Assembly (NCBI RefSeq): GCF_014651495.1
Contig: NZ_BMWZ01000001.1
Coordinates: forward strand, 250,575-314,574
Origin: Algibacter mikhailovii
GTDB lineage: Bacteria > Bacteroidota > Bacteroidia > Flavobacteriales > Flavobacteriaceae
Direction of reading: 5' to 3'
Length of the DNA: 64,000 bases
The notes under the pieces are model-generated. The model was not told the origin of the DNA. It searched no databases and was given only the letters and a program-made list of their open reading frames with translations. This document shows positions 26,246-34,134 of the stretch, in pieces (within the stretch, counting starts at the first letter, position 1; every line of letters begins with the position of its first letter). The translations under genes and the position numbers were made by a program.

Positions 26246-27550
26246 TTATTGTCGTCTTCCAACAGAAGATTTTATAGTTTTATTAGAATTACTCCTGTTT
26301 TGTGTGAAATTGTTTTTCTTATTTTTAATAGCATTGGAAACCTTGTTTTTTTTCGTAATGCTATTCGTTTTTGTGTTATATCTAGCTGTTTTATTAGTTT
26401 TTGGGCTCCGAGTCTCTATATTATATTTACGAGTATTGAAGCGCTTTGGTTCTTGACTTGATATATTATTATGGTTAACGTTAGGTCTTTCTTTTTTAGT
26501 GTATTTTACTCGAGTATTTTGATTAACCACACGTCTTTTAATATTGTTTTTTGAGGGTGAATTTAAAGTCATTGTATTCGAATTTCTGTTAAAATCCTTA
26601 TTATCAGATGTTTTTAAGGTACTAGGGTTACCGTTTGAACGCATATTAGTATTGTGAGTCTTAGCTCTGTTATTTCTAGTCATACTAGCGTATTGATTAT
26701 TCCTTTTGGTCTTCACGCTATTTCCCTTAGAAGCATACTTTTCTTTGTGTTTTTTATTTACCCTTCTTGAACTTGCATTTCTATTAATACTGGTTACATT
26801 ATGTTTGCTTCTATTTACCGTAGCGTATCTACTGTTTTTGTATATATGCTTTCCATGTTTAGAACCAATTGATGTATATGGCCTATAATTGTTGTATAAA
26901 CGTCTATTGTAAGTGTATCTCACGGGATAGTAGTATCTTCTGTAGGGTTTATGATATACTACAGTATATCTAGGAGAGGGAATACAATAGTAATTGTACC
27001 TAGGTTTGTATGTATAAACTCGATTATATGTATTAATGAAACCAGAGCAATATAGAAATTGGTTGTATTGATTATAGTTTACGTATAATCCTCCAATTCT
27101 AGATATATTACCGTAGTTGTTATAGTAAATGTTTGTATTTCCTGCCTGAATAATACGGCCATAATCATCATAATATATTGGACTATTTTGTATTTGTATA
27201 ATAGCGCCGTATTCATCATATTGCACATAATTACTATAGTTATAACCTGTGTTAAAGCTAATATTTGTGGCTCCAGAACTATAAGTGATGTCCATTCTGC
27301 CATTGCTAGATAGAATATTAAAATCAAATTGCCCATCACGAAATACCGAAAACTCAATATTGTTTTCAACAAAAATGAAAGAATTTCCATTTTGGGTATA
27401 ATTTGAATTATTAAAACTAGCCGCTTCAATATTAATCGCATTGGCCAACGTAGTTATGAAAAAAAATAAACTTAAAATTAAGTAGAATAAACTGTTTTGA
27501 ATTCTCTTGGAAATAAGTAATTGCTCATGATAGACTTGTGACATATACAT
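26246..27550 (-). CDS. Secreted Tyr/Asn/Arg-rich low-complexity protein
   Basis: 434 aa. A hydrophobic segment FYLILSLFFFITTLANA (about 22-39) acts as signal peptide after an unusually long polar start; the true start may be internal. Residues 60-175 carry short tandem units of the type YDDYGRIIQAGNTNIYYNNYG, known from flavobacterial proteins with no assigned role, beginning at IEFSVFRDGQFDF. Residues 180-225 are Tyr/Arg-rich, and 230-434 are a disordered Asn/Lys/Arg/Ser/Thr tail. The very basic tail suggests binding to acidic polysaccharide or nucleic acid outside the cell; this is inference. Convergent with the flippase. Confidence 0.7.
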   Translation of the reverse strand: MYMSQVYHEQLLISKRIQNSLFYLILSLFFFITTLANAINIEAASFNNSNYTQNGNSFIFVENNIEFSVFRDGQFDFNILSSNGRMDITYSSGATNISFNTGYNYSNYVQYDEYGAIIQIQNSPIYYDDYGRIIQAGNTNIYYNNYGNISRIGGLYVNYNQYNQFLYCSGFINTYNRVYTYKPRYNYYCIPSPRYTVVYHKPYRRYYYPVRYTYNRRLYNNYRPYTSIGSKHGKHIYKNSRYATVNRSKHNVTSINRNASSRRVNKKHKEKYASKGNSVKTKRNNQYASMTRNNRAKTHNTNMRSNGNPSTLKTSDNKDFNRNSNTMTLNSPSKNNIKRRVVNQNTRVKYTKKERPNVNHNNISSQEPKRFNTRKYNIETRSPKTNKTARYNTKTNSITKKNKVSNAIKNKKNNFTQNRSNSNKTIKSSVGRRQ

Positions 27551-27898
27551 ATGGATAGATTTAAGGGTTACACTAACCTAAAAACAAACAACGTGCCATA
27601 ATTTTTATTACCCATACGATTTTGCAAGGTATACTGCCTAGTTTCTTTGTAAATACTGGTGGTTCTAGCGTTTCATTAATTACAGAAAAAACTAGAAAAC
27701 TCTGTTGTTTATGTTAAAATTTAAGCAAGAAACACAGTTTTGTAAACGAAATAATTGATTTCTCAAGCTATTTATGTTTAGGTTTTAATTTGTGTCATTC
27801 TTTAAAAGGAATACTTGAATTGTCTAATAAATACTATAAAAGTTTTGTTAAGAATTATTATTTAATATGTGTATTTTTATGTTTGTAAACGAAAATTG
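27551..27898. other. 348-bp intergenic region between divergent genes
   Basis: It separates the secreted low-complexity gene and the DUF3667 gene. No supported gene or promoter motif. A 30-codon open stretch around 27625-27716 has no start and looks accidental. Confidence 0.4.
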
Positions 27899-28975
27899 AT
27901 GAAAAAGAACAAAGAAGCTTGTAAAAACTGCGAAAAACTATTTAAAGATAGTTTTAAGTTTTGCCCTTATTGCGGCCAGCAAGCTAAAGATGAATTGACA
28001 GTTAAGGTGTTGTTTTACAATACAATAAGTAACTATTTTTCATTTGATGCACGTTTCTTTAAAAGCTTTTTCCCATTATTATTAAGGCCAGGTTATTTAG
28101 CTGCAAAATTTATTGAAGGAAAGCGCTTGTTATATTTACATCCCGCTCAGATGTATTTATTTATTGCAGTTGTATTTTTCTTTTTGTTTTCTTTTATACA
28201 GCGAGAACAGGTTCGTACTGTAGATGCTCAACTAGATAAGGCCTTAGGACAAGAAAAAAGGGAGGTTAATGATTCAGTGGTTAAAAGCACATTACAAAAA
28301 GAAATAAATAAGGATTCTTTAGAGTTAATTGAATTAGGTAATATTCTTAAGACGTATGATTTACCTCAGGATATTTCAGAAAAGGAATTAGATTCTTTGT
28401 TGAATAAAGAAAACTTAAACAGTAATGGTTTATTTAATTTTGATTATAATAAAAGTATTGATTCATTAATTGCAATAGGTGCTCCAAACAAGGTTATATA
28501 TGAACATTTTGGAATGAGTGCCAACGCAGGTTTTTTAGAAAGACGTTTTTATGCCCAGTCCCTTAAACTATATAAAACCAGAGGCGGGGGCAGCGTACTT
28601 CAGGCGTTTTATGATGCCATTCCAATAGCCATGTTTGTCCTTTTGCCAATATTTGCTTTAATTTTAAAACTGCTTTATTACAAACATGGACTTTATGCAC
28701 ATCATTTAGTCTTTAGTTTTTACTATTTCTCTTTTTTGTTTACTGTATTTAGCATAATACTTGGGATTAATTTCCTTTTTGATATTCCAGATTCATTAGA
28801 TTTTTTAATTATGCTTTCTACATTTATATACTTACTTTTAGCCTTAAAGCGATTCTATATGCAAGGATGGTTTAGAAGTTTTATAAAAGCTAGTGTGGCT
28901 TCATTTTTGTTTTTAATACTAGTTAGCCCTCTAGCAGCTATCATATTAGGTACTATAGCCTTTTTGTTTTATTAG
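27899..28975 (+). CDS. DUF3667 zinc-ribbon membrane protein
   Basis: 358 aa from the ATG at 27899 (an upstream GTG frame adds ten residues without sense). The N-terminal zinc ribbon CKNCEKLFKDSFKFCPYCGQ has two CxxC pairs, followed by the family core RPGYLAAKFIEGKRLLYLHPAQMYLF. Helix 1 is the FIAVVFFFLFSF segment, then a 110-residue hydrophilic domain, then four C-terminal helices. Function unknown; the family is often found in Bacteroidota as single genes. Confidence 0.87.
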   Translation: MKKNKEACKNCEKLFKDSFKFCPYCGQQAKDELTVKVLFYNTISNYFSFDARFFKSFFPLLLRPGYLAAKFIEGKRLLYLHPAQMYLFIAVVFFFLFSFIQREQVRTVDAQLDKALGQEKREVNDSVVKSTLQKEINKDSLELIELGNILKTYDLPQDISEKELDSLLNKENLNSNGLFNFDYNKSIDSLIAIGAPNKVIYEHFGMSANAGFLERRFYAQSLKLYKTRGGGSVLQAFYDAIPIAMFVLLPIFALILKLLYYKHGLYAHHLVFSFYYFSFLFTVFSIILGINFLFDIPDSLDFLIMLSTFIYLLLALKRFYMQGWFRSFIKASVASFLFLILVSPLAAIILGTIAFLFY

Positions 28976-29101
28976 GTAAATTTCTAGAAATATAAGTCTA
29001 AAAAAAATCATACCATACTAAATCTAGATAGGCACAAGCGAAAGAATTATAAACTTTTCTAGTCGCTTTTAATAGACATTAAGGAAAAAATAGCAAAGGG
29101 C

Positions 29102-31891
29102 TTATAGTTTCTCTTTTAAATACCTTCCTGTTTCAGATTCATTGACCAGAACTAATTCTTCAGGCGTTCCGGAGGCAACCAGGTTTCCCCCAAGCTCTCC
29201 TCCAGTAGGACCTAAATCAATAATATGATCGGCACATTTTATAAGATCTAAATTATGTTCCACAACTATGATTGAGTGCCCTTTTTCAATTAAAGCATTA
29301 AAAGATGTTAAAAGCTTTTGTATATCATGGAAATGTAGCCCAGTAGTAGGTTCATCAAAAATGAAAAGCGATTTTTCCTTATTGTTGCCTTTACCTAAAA
29401 AGGAAGCCAATTTAATACGTTGGGCTTCTCCACCTGAAAGGGTGGAAGAACTCTGTCCTAAAGTAACATAGCCTAATCCCACATCTTGCAGTGGTTGCAG
29501 TTTGTTCTTGATTTTGGATTGCCCGTTGGCATCAAAAAAGGCAATGGCGTCATCAATGGTGAAATTCAAAATATCATCAATATTCTTTTCTGCAAACATC
29601 ACCTCCAAAACTTCTTTTTTAAAGCGCTTACCCTTGCAAGTTTCACATTCTAGATGCACGTCGGCCATAAATTGCATTTCAATTGTAACTTCACCTTCTC
29701 CCTTGCAAGTCTCACAACGTCCGCTATCTACATTAAATGAGAAATGTTTTGCTTGGTAGTTTCTTATTGCACTTAGTTTTTGTTTGGAATACAAGGCGCG
29801 TATGTCATCATAAGCTTTTATGTAAGTTACTGGGTTGGATCGGGAAGAACGACCAATAGGATTTTGGTCAACAAATTCAATTTGATTAATGTTCGAAAAA
29901 TCACCATTTAAAGATGTAAACTGACCTGGTTTATCACCAAAATCAGTTAATTTTTTTTGAAGCGCTGGAAAAAGTATTTTTTTCACCAATGTACTTTTGC
30001 CACTGCCTGAAACACCTGTTATAACCGTAAGCATACCAAGCGGAAAACTTACATCAATGTTTTTTAAGTTGTGCTCTCGGGCTCCAATAATATCAACGTG
30101 GTATTTTGAAGTCCTCCTAGTTTTTGGAACTTCAATTTTTAAGTCTTCGTTTAAATATTTTGCCGTTAAAGATTCAGATTTCAAAATATCATCATAAGTA
30201 CCTTTAGCAACTACATGACCTCCAAGTGTGCCAGCCTCTGGGCCTATATCAATAATATTATTTGCTGCTTTCATAATGTCTTCATCATGTTCAACAACTA
30301 TAACGGTATTACCCAAGTCACGCAACGATTTCAAAACTAAAATTAATCGTTCTGTATCCTTGGGGTGAAGGCCAATGCTCGGTTCGTCTAAGATATACAT
30401 AGATCCCACTAAGCTACTCCCAAGAGACGTGGCTAGGTTAATTCTTTGACTTTCCCCACCCGATAGTGTATTTGACTTTCTATTAAGTGTTAAATAATCA
30501 AGACCTACATTAGTTAAAAACGATAATCTATTATTGATTTCTTTTAGTAAACGGTTAGCAATTTTTGCATCATTACCATTTAATTCTAGATGCTTAAAAA
30601 AGTGTGCTAATTTATCTATTGGCATTTCTACCAAATCTGTAATGGTTGAATTGGCTATTTTGACATTATTAGCTTCGGCTCTCAGGCGTTTACCATCACA
30701 AGTTTGACATTTTGTTTTTCCGCGATACCTAGATAGCATCACGCGATTCTGTATTTTGTAAGCTTTAGATTCTAATTCAGCAAAAAACGAATTTAGTCCC
30801 TCAAAATATTCATTACCAGTCCAAATCAATTTCTTTTGTGATGCAGTTAATTCGAAATATGGCTTATGAATGGGGAAATCAAATTTATATGACTTATTAA
30901 CCAGTTGATCTTTGTACCAACTCATACTTTCTCCGCGCCATGGAAAAATAGCATTTTCATATACAGACAGACCCGTATTTGGAATAACCAAATTTTCATC
31001 AATCCCAATGACATCACCGTAACCTTCACAGTCAGGACAAGCTCCGTAGGGATTATTAAAACTAAACAAATGAACATTGGGTTCCAAAAAGGTGAGGCCG
31101 TCTAATTCAAACTTGTTGCTAAATATGCGTTGCTTGTTATCTTTTAACGTTTCAATAATGCAGGTGCCTTTACCTTCGAAAAAGGCGGTTTGGACCGCAT
31201 CTGCAAGTCGATTATAAAAATCTTCTTCGTCCTTTACAATAATTCTATCAACTACTAATAATATGGACTGCTTAGTAGATGTTGACGTAAACTCATCAAT
31301 TCTAATTACTTTATCACCCAATTTTATACGCGCATAACCTTGCTGTTGTAAAGCTTTTAGTTTGTCTTCAATAGAGCGTCCATCTTCTAGATGTATTGGC
31401 GCGAGAAGCAGTAGTTTTTCCCGTTCTGCAAAGGTTTTAATATGTTTAATAACATCTGAAACCGAATTCTTTTTAACTTCCAACCCAGAAATAGGTGAGT
31501 AGGTTTTGCCAATTCGAGCAAATAAAAGTTTTAAATAATCATAAATTTCGGTAGTAGTACCAACAGTAGATCGGGGGTTAGTAGAGTTTACCTTTTGTTC
31601 TATGGCGATGGCCGGTGCTATGCCTTTAATATAATCTACTTTAGGCTTATTGAGTCTTCCTAAGAATTGACGTGCATAACTTGATAAGCTTTCTACATAG
31701 CGTCTTTGACCCTCTGCGTATAGGGTGTCAAAAGCTAAACTTGATTTTCCCGATCCTGATAGACCGGTTATAACAACTAATTTATTTCTAGGAATAACAA
31801 CATCAATATTTTTTAGGTTATGAAGTTTTGCACCTTTTATGATGATGTTTTCTTTTGGATTTACTTCTGAAATACTAGGAGTCATAGGCAA
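29102..31891 (-). CDS. uvrA: Excinuclease ABC subunit A
   Basis: 929 aa, near the usual 940. UvrA recognises DNA lesions and loads UvrB in nucleotide excision repair. Two ABC ATPase modules: Walker A GLSGSGKSSLAFDT near 45 and GVSGSGKSTLVKK near 625; ABC signatures NTLSGGESQRINLA and STLSGGEAQRIKLA. Zinc modules: CPDCEGYG with CQTCDGKRL in the first half, and CETCKGEGEV with ECETCKGKRF in the second. The early CxxC seen in some UvrAs is replaced by SPISG. Monocistronic, with its own promoter. Confidence 0.96.
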   Translation of the reverse strand: MPMTPSISEVNPKENIIIKGAKLHNLKNIDVVIPRNKLVVITGLSGSGKSSLAFDTLYAEGQRRYVESLSSYARQFLGRLNKPKVDYIKGIAPAIAIEQKVNSTNPRSTVGTTTEIYDYLKLLFARIGKTYSPISGLEVKKNSVSDVIKHIKTFAEREKLLLLAPIHLEDGRSIEDKLKALQQQGYARIKLGDKVIRIDEFTSTSTKQSILLVVDRIIVKDEEDFYNRLADAVQTAFFEGKGTCIIETLKDNKQRIFSNKFELDGLTFLEPNVHLFSFNNPYGACPDCEGYGDVIGIDENLVIPNTGLSVYENAIFPWRGESMSWYKDQLVNKSYKFDFPIHKPYFELTASQKKLIWTGNEYFEGLNSFFAELESKAYKIQNRVMLSRYRGKTKCQTCDGKRLRAEANNVKIANSTITDLVEMPIDKLAHFFKHLELNGNDAKIANRLLKEINNRLSFLTNVGLDYLTLNRKSNTLSGGESQRINLATSLGSSLVGSMYILDEPSIGLHPKDTERLILVLKSLRDLGNTVIVVEHDEDIMKAANNIIDIGPEAGTLGGHVVAKGTYDDILKSESLTAKYLNEDLKIEVPKTRRTSKYHVDIIGAREHNLKNIDVSFPLGMLTVITGVSGSGKSTLVKKILFPALQKKLTDFGDKPGQFTSLNGDFSNINQIEFVDQNPIGRSSRSNPVTYIKAYDDIRALYSKQKLSAIRNYQAKHFSFNVDSGRCETCKGEGEVTIEMQFMADVHLECETCKGKRFKKEVLEVMFAEKNIDDILNFTIDDAIAFFDANGQSKIKNKLQPLQDVGLGYVTLGQSSSTLSGGEAQRIKLASFLGKGNNKEKSLFIFDEPTTGLHFHDIQKLLTSFNALIEKGHSIIVVEHNLDLIKCADHIIDLGPTGGELGGNLVASGTPEELVLVNESETGRYLKEKL

Positions 31892-31908
31892 TATACGAGA
31901 TAATTTTG

Positions 31909-31916
31909 CAAAGATA
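31909..31916 (-). promoter_or_regulatory. Bacteroidetes -7 element for uvrA
   Basis: TATCTTTG followed by C on the minus strand, 18 nt upstream of the uvrA ATG at 31891. Confidence 0.5.
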
Positions 31917-31984
31917 CTATAAGTATTTGAGCCCGTGAAATAGGATGCGTTTCAAAGATTAATTTAAAATAAACATTATTTTTT

Positions 31985-32016
31985 TTGTTTTTTAGCAATG
32001 ATTGTTGGTATATTTG
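31985..32016 (+). promoter_or_regulatory. Promoter for the sigma factor gene
   Basis: TTG at 31985-31987, 21-nt spacer, TATATTTG at 32009-32016: good -33/-7 match. It implies a 5' leader of about 100 nt before the ATG at 32126. Confidence 0.55.
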
Positions 32017-32125
32017 ACATAATTAAGCATTAATTTAACAAACTACGCCTATAGCATAATATTACTTTTAATCATGTAACCCCAAACAAAGAAGCCTTGT
32101 ATTCTTTGAACTAAAAGTAATTATT

Positions 32126-32710
32126 ATGAAATACCAACCTAGCTCGGATTCAATTTTAGTAAGCAATTACATCAATGGCGATGAATATGCTTTAGAATTG
32201 CTTATTATTAGACATAAGCAAAAATTATACAATTTTATTTATGCAAAAGTATATGATAGAGATGTAGCTGAAGATATATTTCAAGATACATTTATTAAAG
32301 TCATACGCACACTTAAGCGCGGTGCTTATAATGAAGAAGGTAAGTTTTTGCCTTGGGTTATGCGTATTTCACATAACCTTGTAATAGATTATTTTAGAAA
32401 AAATAATAGAATGCCAAAATTTGATAATACAGGCGATTTCAGTATTTTTTCCGTGTTAAGTGACACAAGTTTAAACGCAGAAAAATCTTTGATTAAAGAG
32501 CAAGTTGAGAGTGATGTGAGAAGGCTAGTAGATGAGCTTCCCGAAGACCAAAGAGAAGTGCTTTTGATGCGTATTTATAACGACATGAGTTTTAAAGAAA
32601 TATCAGACAGAACAGGGGTAAGCATAAATACTGCTCTTGGAAGAATGCGTTACGCATTAATTAATTTACGTAAAATTATAGAGAAGCATAATATTGTTTT
32701 AACCAATTGA
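32126..32710 (+). CDS. Sigma-70 family (ECF-type) RNA polymerase sigma factor
   Basis: 194 aa. Region 2 includes YARVYDRDVAEDIF-like residues (here VYDRDVAEDIFQDTFIKVI) and WVMRISHNLVIDYFR; region 4 is LPEDQREVLLMRIYNDMSF then KEISDRTGVSINTALGRMR. It directs RNA polymerase to specific promoters. No anti-sigma factor of the FecR/RsiW type is adjacent; instead a 49-aa ORF follows 57 nt later in the same transcript. The family is highly conserved in flavobacteria as a free sigma factor. Confidence 0.9.
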   Translation: MKYQPSSDSILVSNYINGDEYALELLIIRHKQKLYNFIYAKVYDRDVAEDIFQDTFIKVIRTLKRGAYNEEGKFLPWVMRISHNLVIDYFRKNNRMPKFDNTGDFSIFSVLSDTSLNAEKSLIKEQVESDVRRLVDELPEDQREVLLMRIYNDMSFKEISDRTGVSINTALGRMRYALINLRKIIEKHNIVLTN

Positions 32711-32767
32711 TGCAATAAAGTAAAAATTGTTCCGTTATAAATTTGAATTAATCTTTAAATTTAAGAA

Positions 32768-32917
32768 ATGGCAAAAATTTACTCTGAAAATTCTATTAAT
32801 CAAAAAGAAGAACAATTTGAACCTAAAAAGGAGACTATTGATTTTCTTTTAAGTTATTCAAAGGCTTTAAATGTATTGCATTGTAATGAATTGAAATTTG
32901 AAGCTTTACTCAATTAA
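32768..32917 (+). CDS. 49-aa conserved-looking small protein downstream of the sigma factor
   Basis: ATG at 32768, TAA at 32915-32917. It begins MAKIYSENSINQKEEQ, then a core KKETIDFLLSYSKAL, then LKFEALLN at the end. Polar, no signal peptide; residues 25-48 could form an amphipathic helix with one Cys (39). It sits between the sigma gene and a strong terminator, so the two form an operon. I recall similar small proteins with FLLNYSKAL next to sigma factors in relatives; that memory is not verified. It could modulate the sigma factor. Confidence 0.75.
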   Translation: MAKIYSENSINQKEEQFEPKKETIDFLLSYSKALNVLHCNELKFEALLN

Positions 32918-32925
32918 GTTTTATT

Positions 32926-32954
32926 AAGTCCTAATTATCAAATTAGGACTTTTT
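32926..32954. terminator. Bidirectional intrinsic terminator
   Basis: AAGTCCTAATT / AATTAGGACTT with an ATCA loop and T-run; it overlaps the last codons of the convergent nth gene. Confidence 0.9.
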
Positions 32955-33602
32955 CATTTTATTGTAGGCGCTTAACACTGTTTTTCTGCCTATAGTCTTG
33001 GTAATTATATCATTTTCTAAACGCCAACCTCTAGCAGGGGAATATTCCCTGCCGTACCAAATAATTTGAAGATGTAAATCATTCCAAAGTTCTTTGGGGA
33101 ACAAGCGCTTTGCATCTTTTTCAGTTTGCACTACATTTTTACCATTGCTTAAATTCCAACGGTACATTAATCTATGAATATGGGTATCAACAGGAAAAGC
33201 TGGTACACCAAATGCCTGAGACATTACAACACTTGCTGTTTTATGTCCTACAGCGGGTAATTCTTCTAAAAGCTCAAAACTCTTTGGAACAACACCATTA
33301 TGTTTCTCAATCAAAATTTTAGACAGTCCATGGATGCCTTTGCTTTTCATAGGTGATAACCCCACAGGCTTTATAATTTCCCTGATATCTTCAACCGAAA
33401 GTTTTACCATGTCATAGGGATTGTCTGCTTGTTCAAATAGCAAAGGTGTGATTTTATTCACGCGTACATCTGTACTTTGAGCTGACATTAGTACGGCAAT
33501 TAGCAAGGTGTAAGGATCTTTATGATCTAATGGTATCGGTATTTCTGGGTATAGTTTATTTAGGCTATTTATAACAAAGCGAACCTTCTCTTTTTTGGTC
33601 AT
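32943..33602 (-). CDS. nth: Endonuclease III lacking the Fe-S cluster
   Basis: 219 aa. Base-excision-repair glycosylase/AP lyase for oxidised pyrimidines. The helix-hairpin-helix is ELPAVGHKTASVV with catalytic Lys121, and the catalytic Asp139 is in FPVDTHIHRL. In the standard enzyme a C-x6-C-x2-C-x5-C loop near the C-terminus holds a 4Fe-4S cluster; here that region reads YGREYSPARGWRLENDIITKTIG with no cysteine, and indeed the whole protein has none. The cluster-free form is known in some lineages. Divergent from bcp with 35 bp between starts. Confidence 0.93.
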   Translation of the reverse strand: MTKKEKVRFVINSLNKLYPEIPIPLDHKDPYTLLIAVLMSAQSTDVRVNKITPLLFEQADNPYDMVKLSVEDIREIIKPVGLSPMKSKGIHGLSKILIEKHNGVVPKSFELLEELPAVGHKTASVVMSQAFGVPAFPVDTHIHRLMYRWNLSNGKNVVQTEKDAKRLFPKELWNDLHLQIIWYGREYSPARGWRLENDIITKTIGRKTVLSAYNKMKKS

Positions 33603-33608
33603 AAATTG

Positions 33609-33616
33609 TATTTTTG
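33609..33616 (+). promoter_or_regulatory. Bacteroidetes -7 element for bcp
   Basis: TATTTTTG, 22 nt before the ATG at 33638, in the short nth-bcp divergent region. Confidence 0.5.
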
Positions 33617-33637
33617 TTGAAAATCAAAGTTAAGATT

Positions 33638-34090
33638 ATGAAAACGTTAAAACAAGGTGATGTTGTGCCTAATTTTACAGCAAAAGACGAACAAGGAAAT
33701 AACATTTCTTTGAGTGATTATATAGGGAAGAAGTTAGTTGTATTTTTCTATCCAAAAGCAAGTACTCCAGGCTGTACTGTTGAAGCTTGCAACTTAAGAG
33801 ATAATTATGAAACCTTGCAGACAAATGGTTACGAATTATTAGGGGTAAGTGCAGATTCTGAAAAACGTCAATCAAATTTCAAAAATAAATATGAGTTCCC
33901 ATTTCCTCTATTGGCAGATGAAGACAAGACTGTAATTAATACATTTGGTGTGTGGGGGCCAAAGAAATTTATGGGAAAAGAATATGATGGTATTCATAGA
34001 ACAACTTTTTTAATTGACGAAAAAGGTATTGTTGAACGCGTTATTGATAAAGTAAAAACTAAAGATCATGCCGCGCAAATTCTAATGTAA
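33638..34090 (+). CDS. bcp: Thioredoxin-dependent thiol peroxidase (Bcp/PrxQ)
   Basis: 150 aa from the ATG at 33638 (MKTLKQGDVVPNFTAKDEQG). Peroxidatic Cys in PKASTPGCTVEAC and the resolving Cys five residues later give the atypical 2-Cys PrxQ arrangement. WGPKKFMGKEYDGIHRTTFLID is the typical Bcp segment with the conserved Arg. It detoxifies hydroperoxides in the cytoplasm with thioredoxin. It is ended by a strong terminator. Confidence 0.95.
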   Translation: MKTLKQGDVVPNFTAKDEQGNNISLSDYIGKKLVVFFYPKASTPGCTVEACNLRDNYETLQTNGYELLGVSADSEKRQSNFKNKYEFPFPLLADEDKTVINTFGVWGPKKFMGKEYDGIHRTTFLIDEKGIVERVIDKVKTKDHAAQILM

Positions 34091-34124
34091 AAAAAGTGGC
34101 CATTTTTCAATGGCCACTTTTTTT
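34091..34124. terminator. Bidirectional intrinsic terminator
   Basis: AAAAAGTGGCCATT / AATGGCCACTTTTT with a 4-nt loop and long A/T flanks, between convergent bcp and the 489-aa gene. Confidence 0.93.
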
Positions 34125-34134
34125 CAATTTAAGT

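Noticed and set aside
27600-27720. Open stretch of about 30 codons in the intergenic region
   Set aside because: No start codon, no resemblance to a neighbour, and such length is expected by chance.
29102-31891. Loss of the first zinc module in UvrA (SPISG for CxxC)
   Set aside because: Variation of this module is known also in other functional UvrAs, and the two main zinc modules and both ATPase sites are intact.
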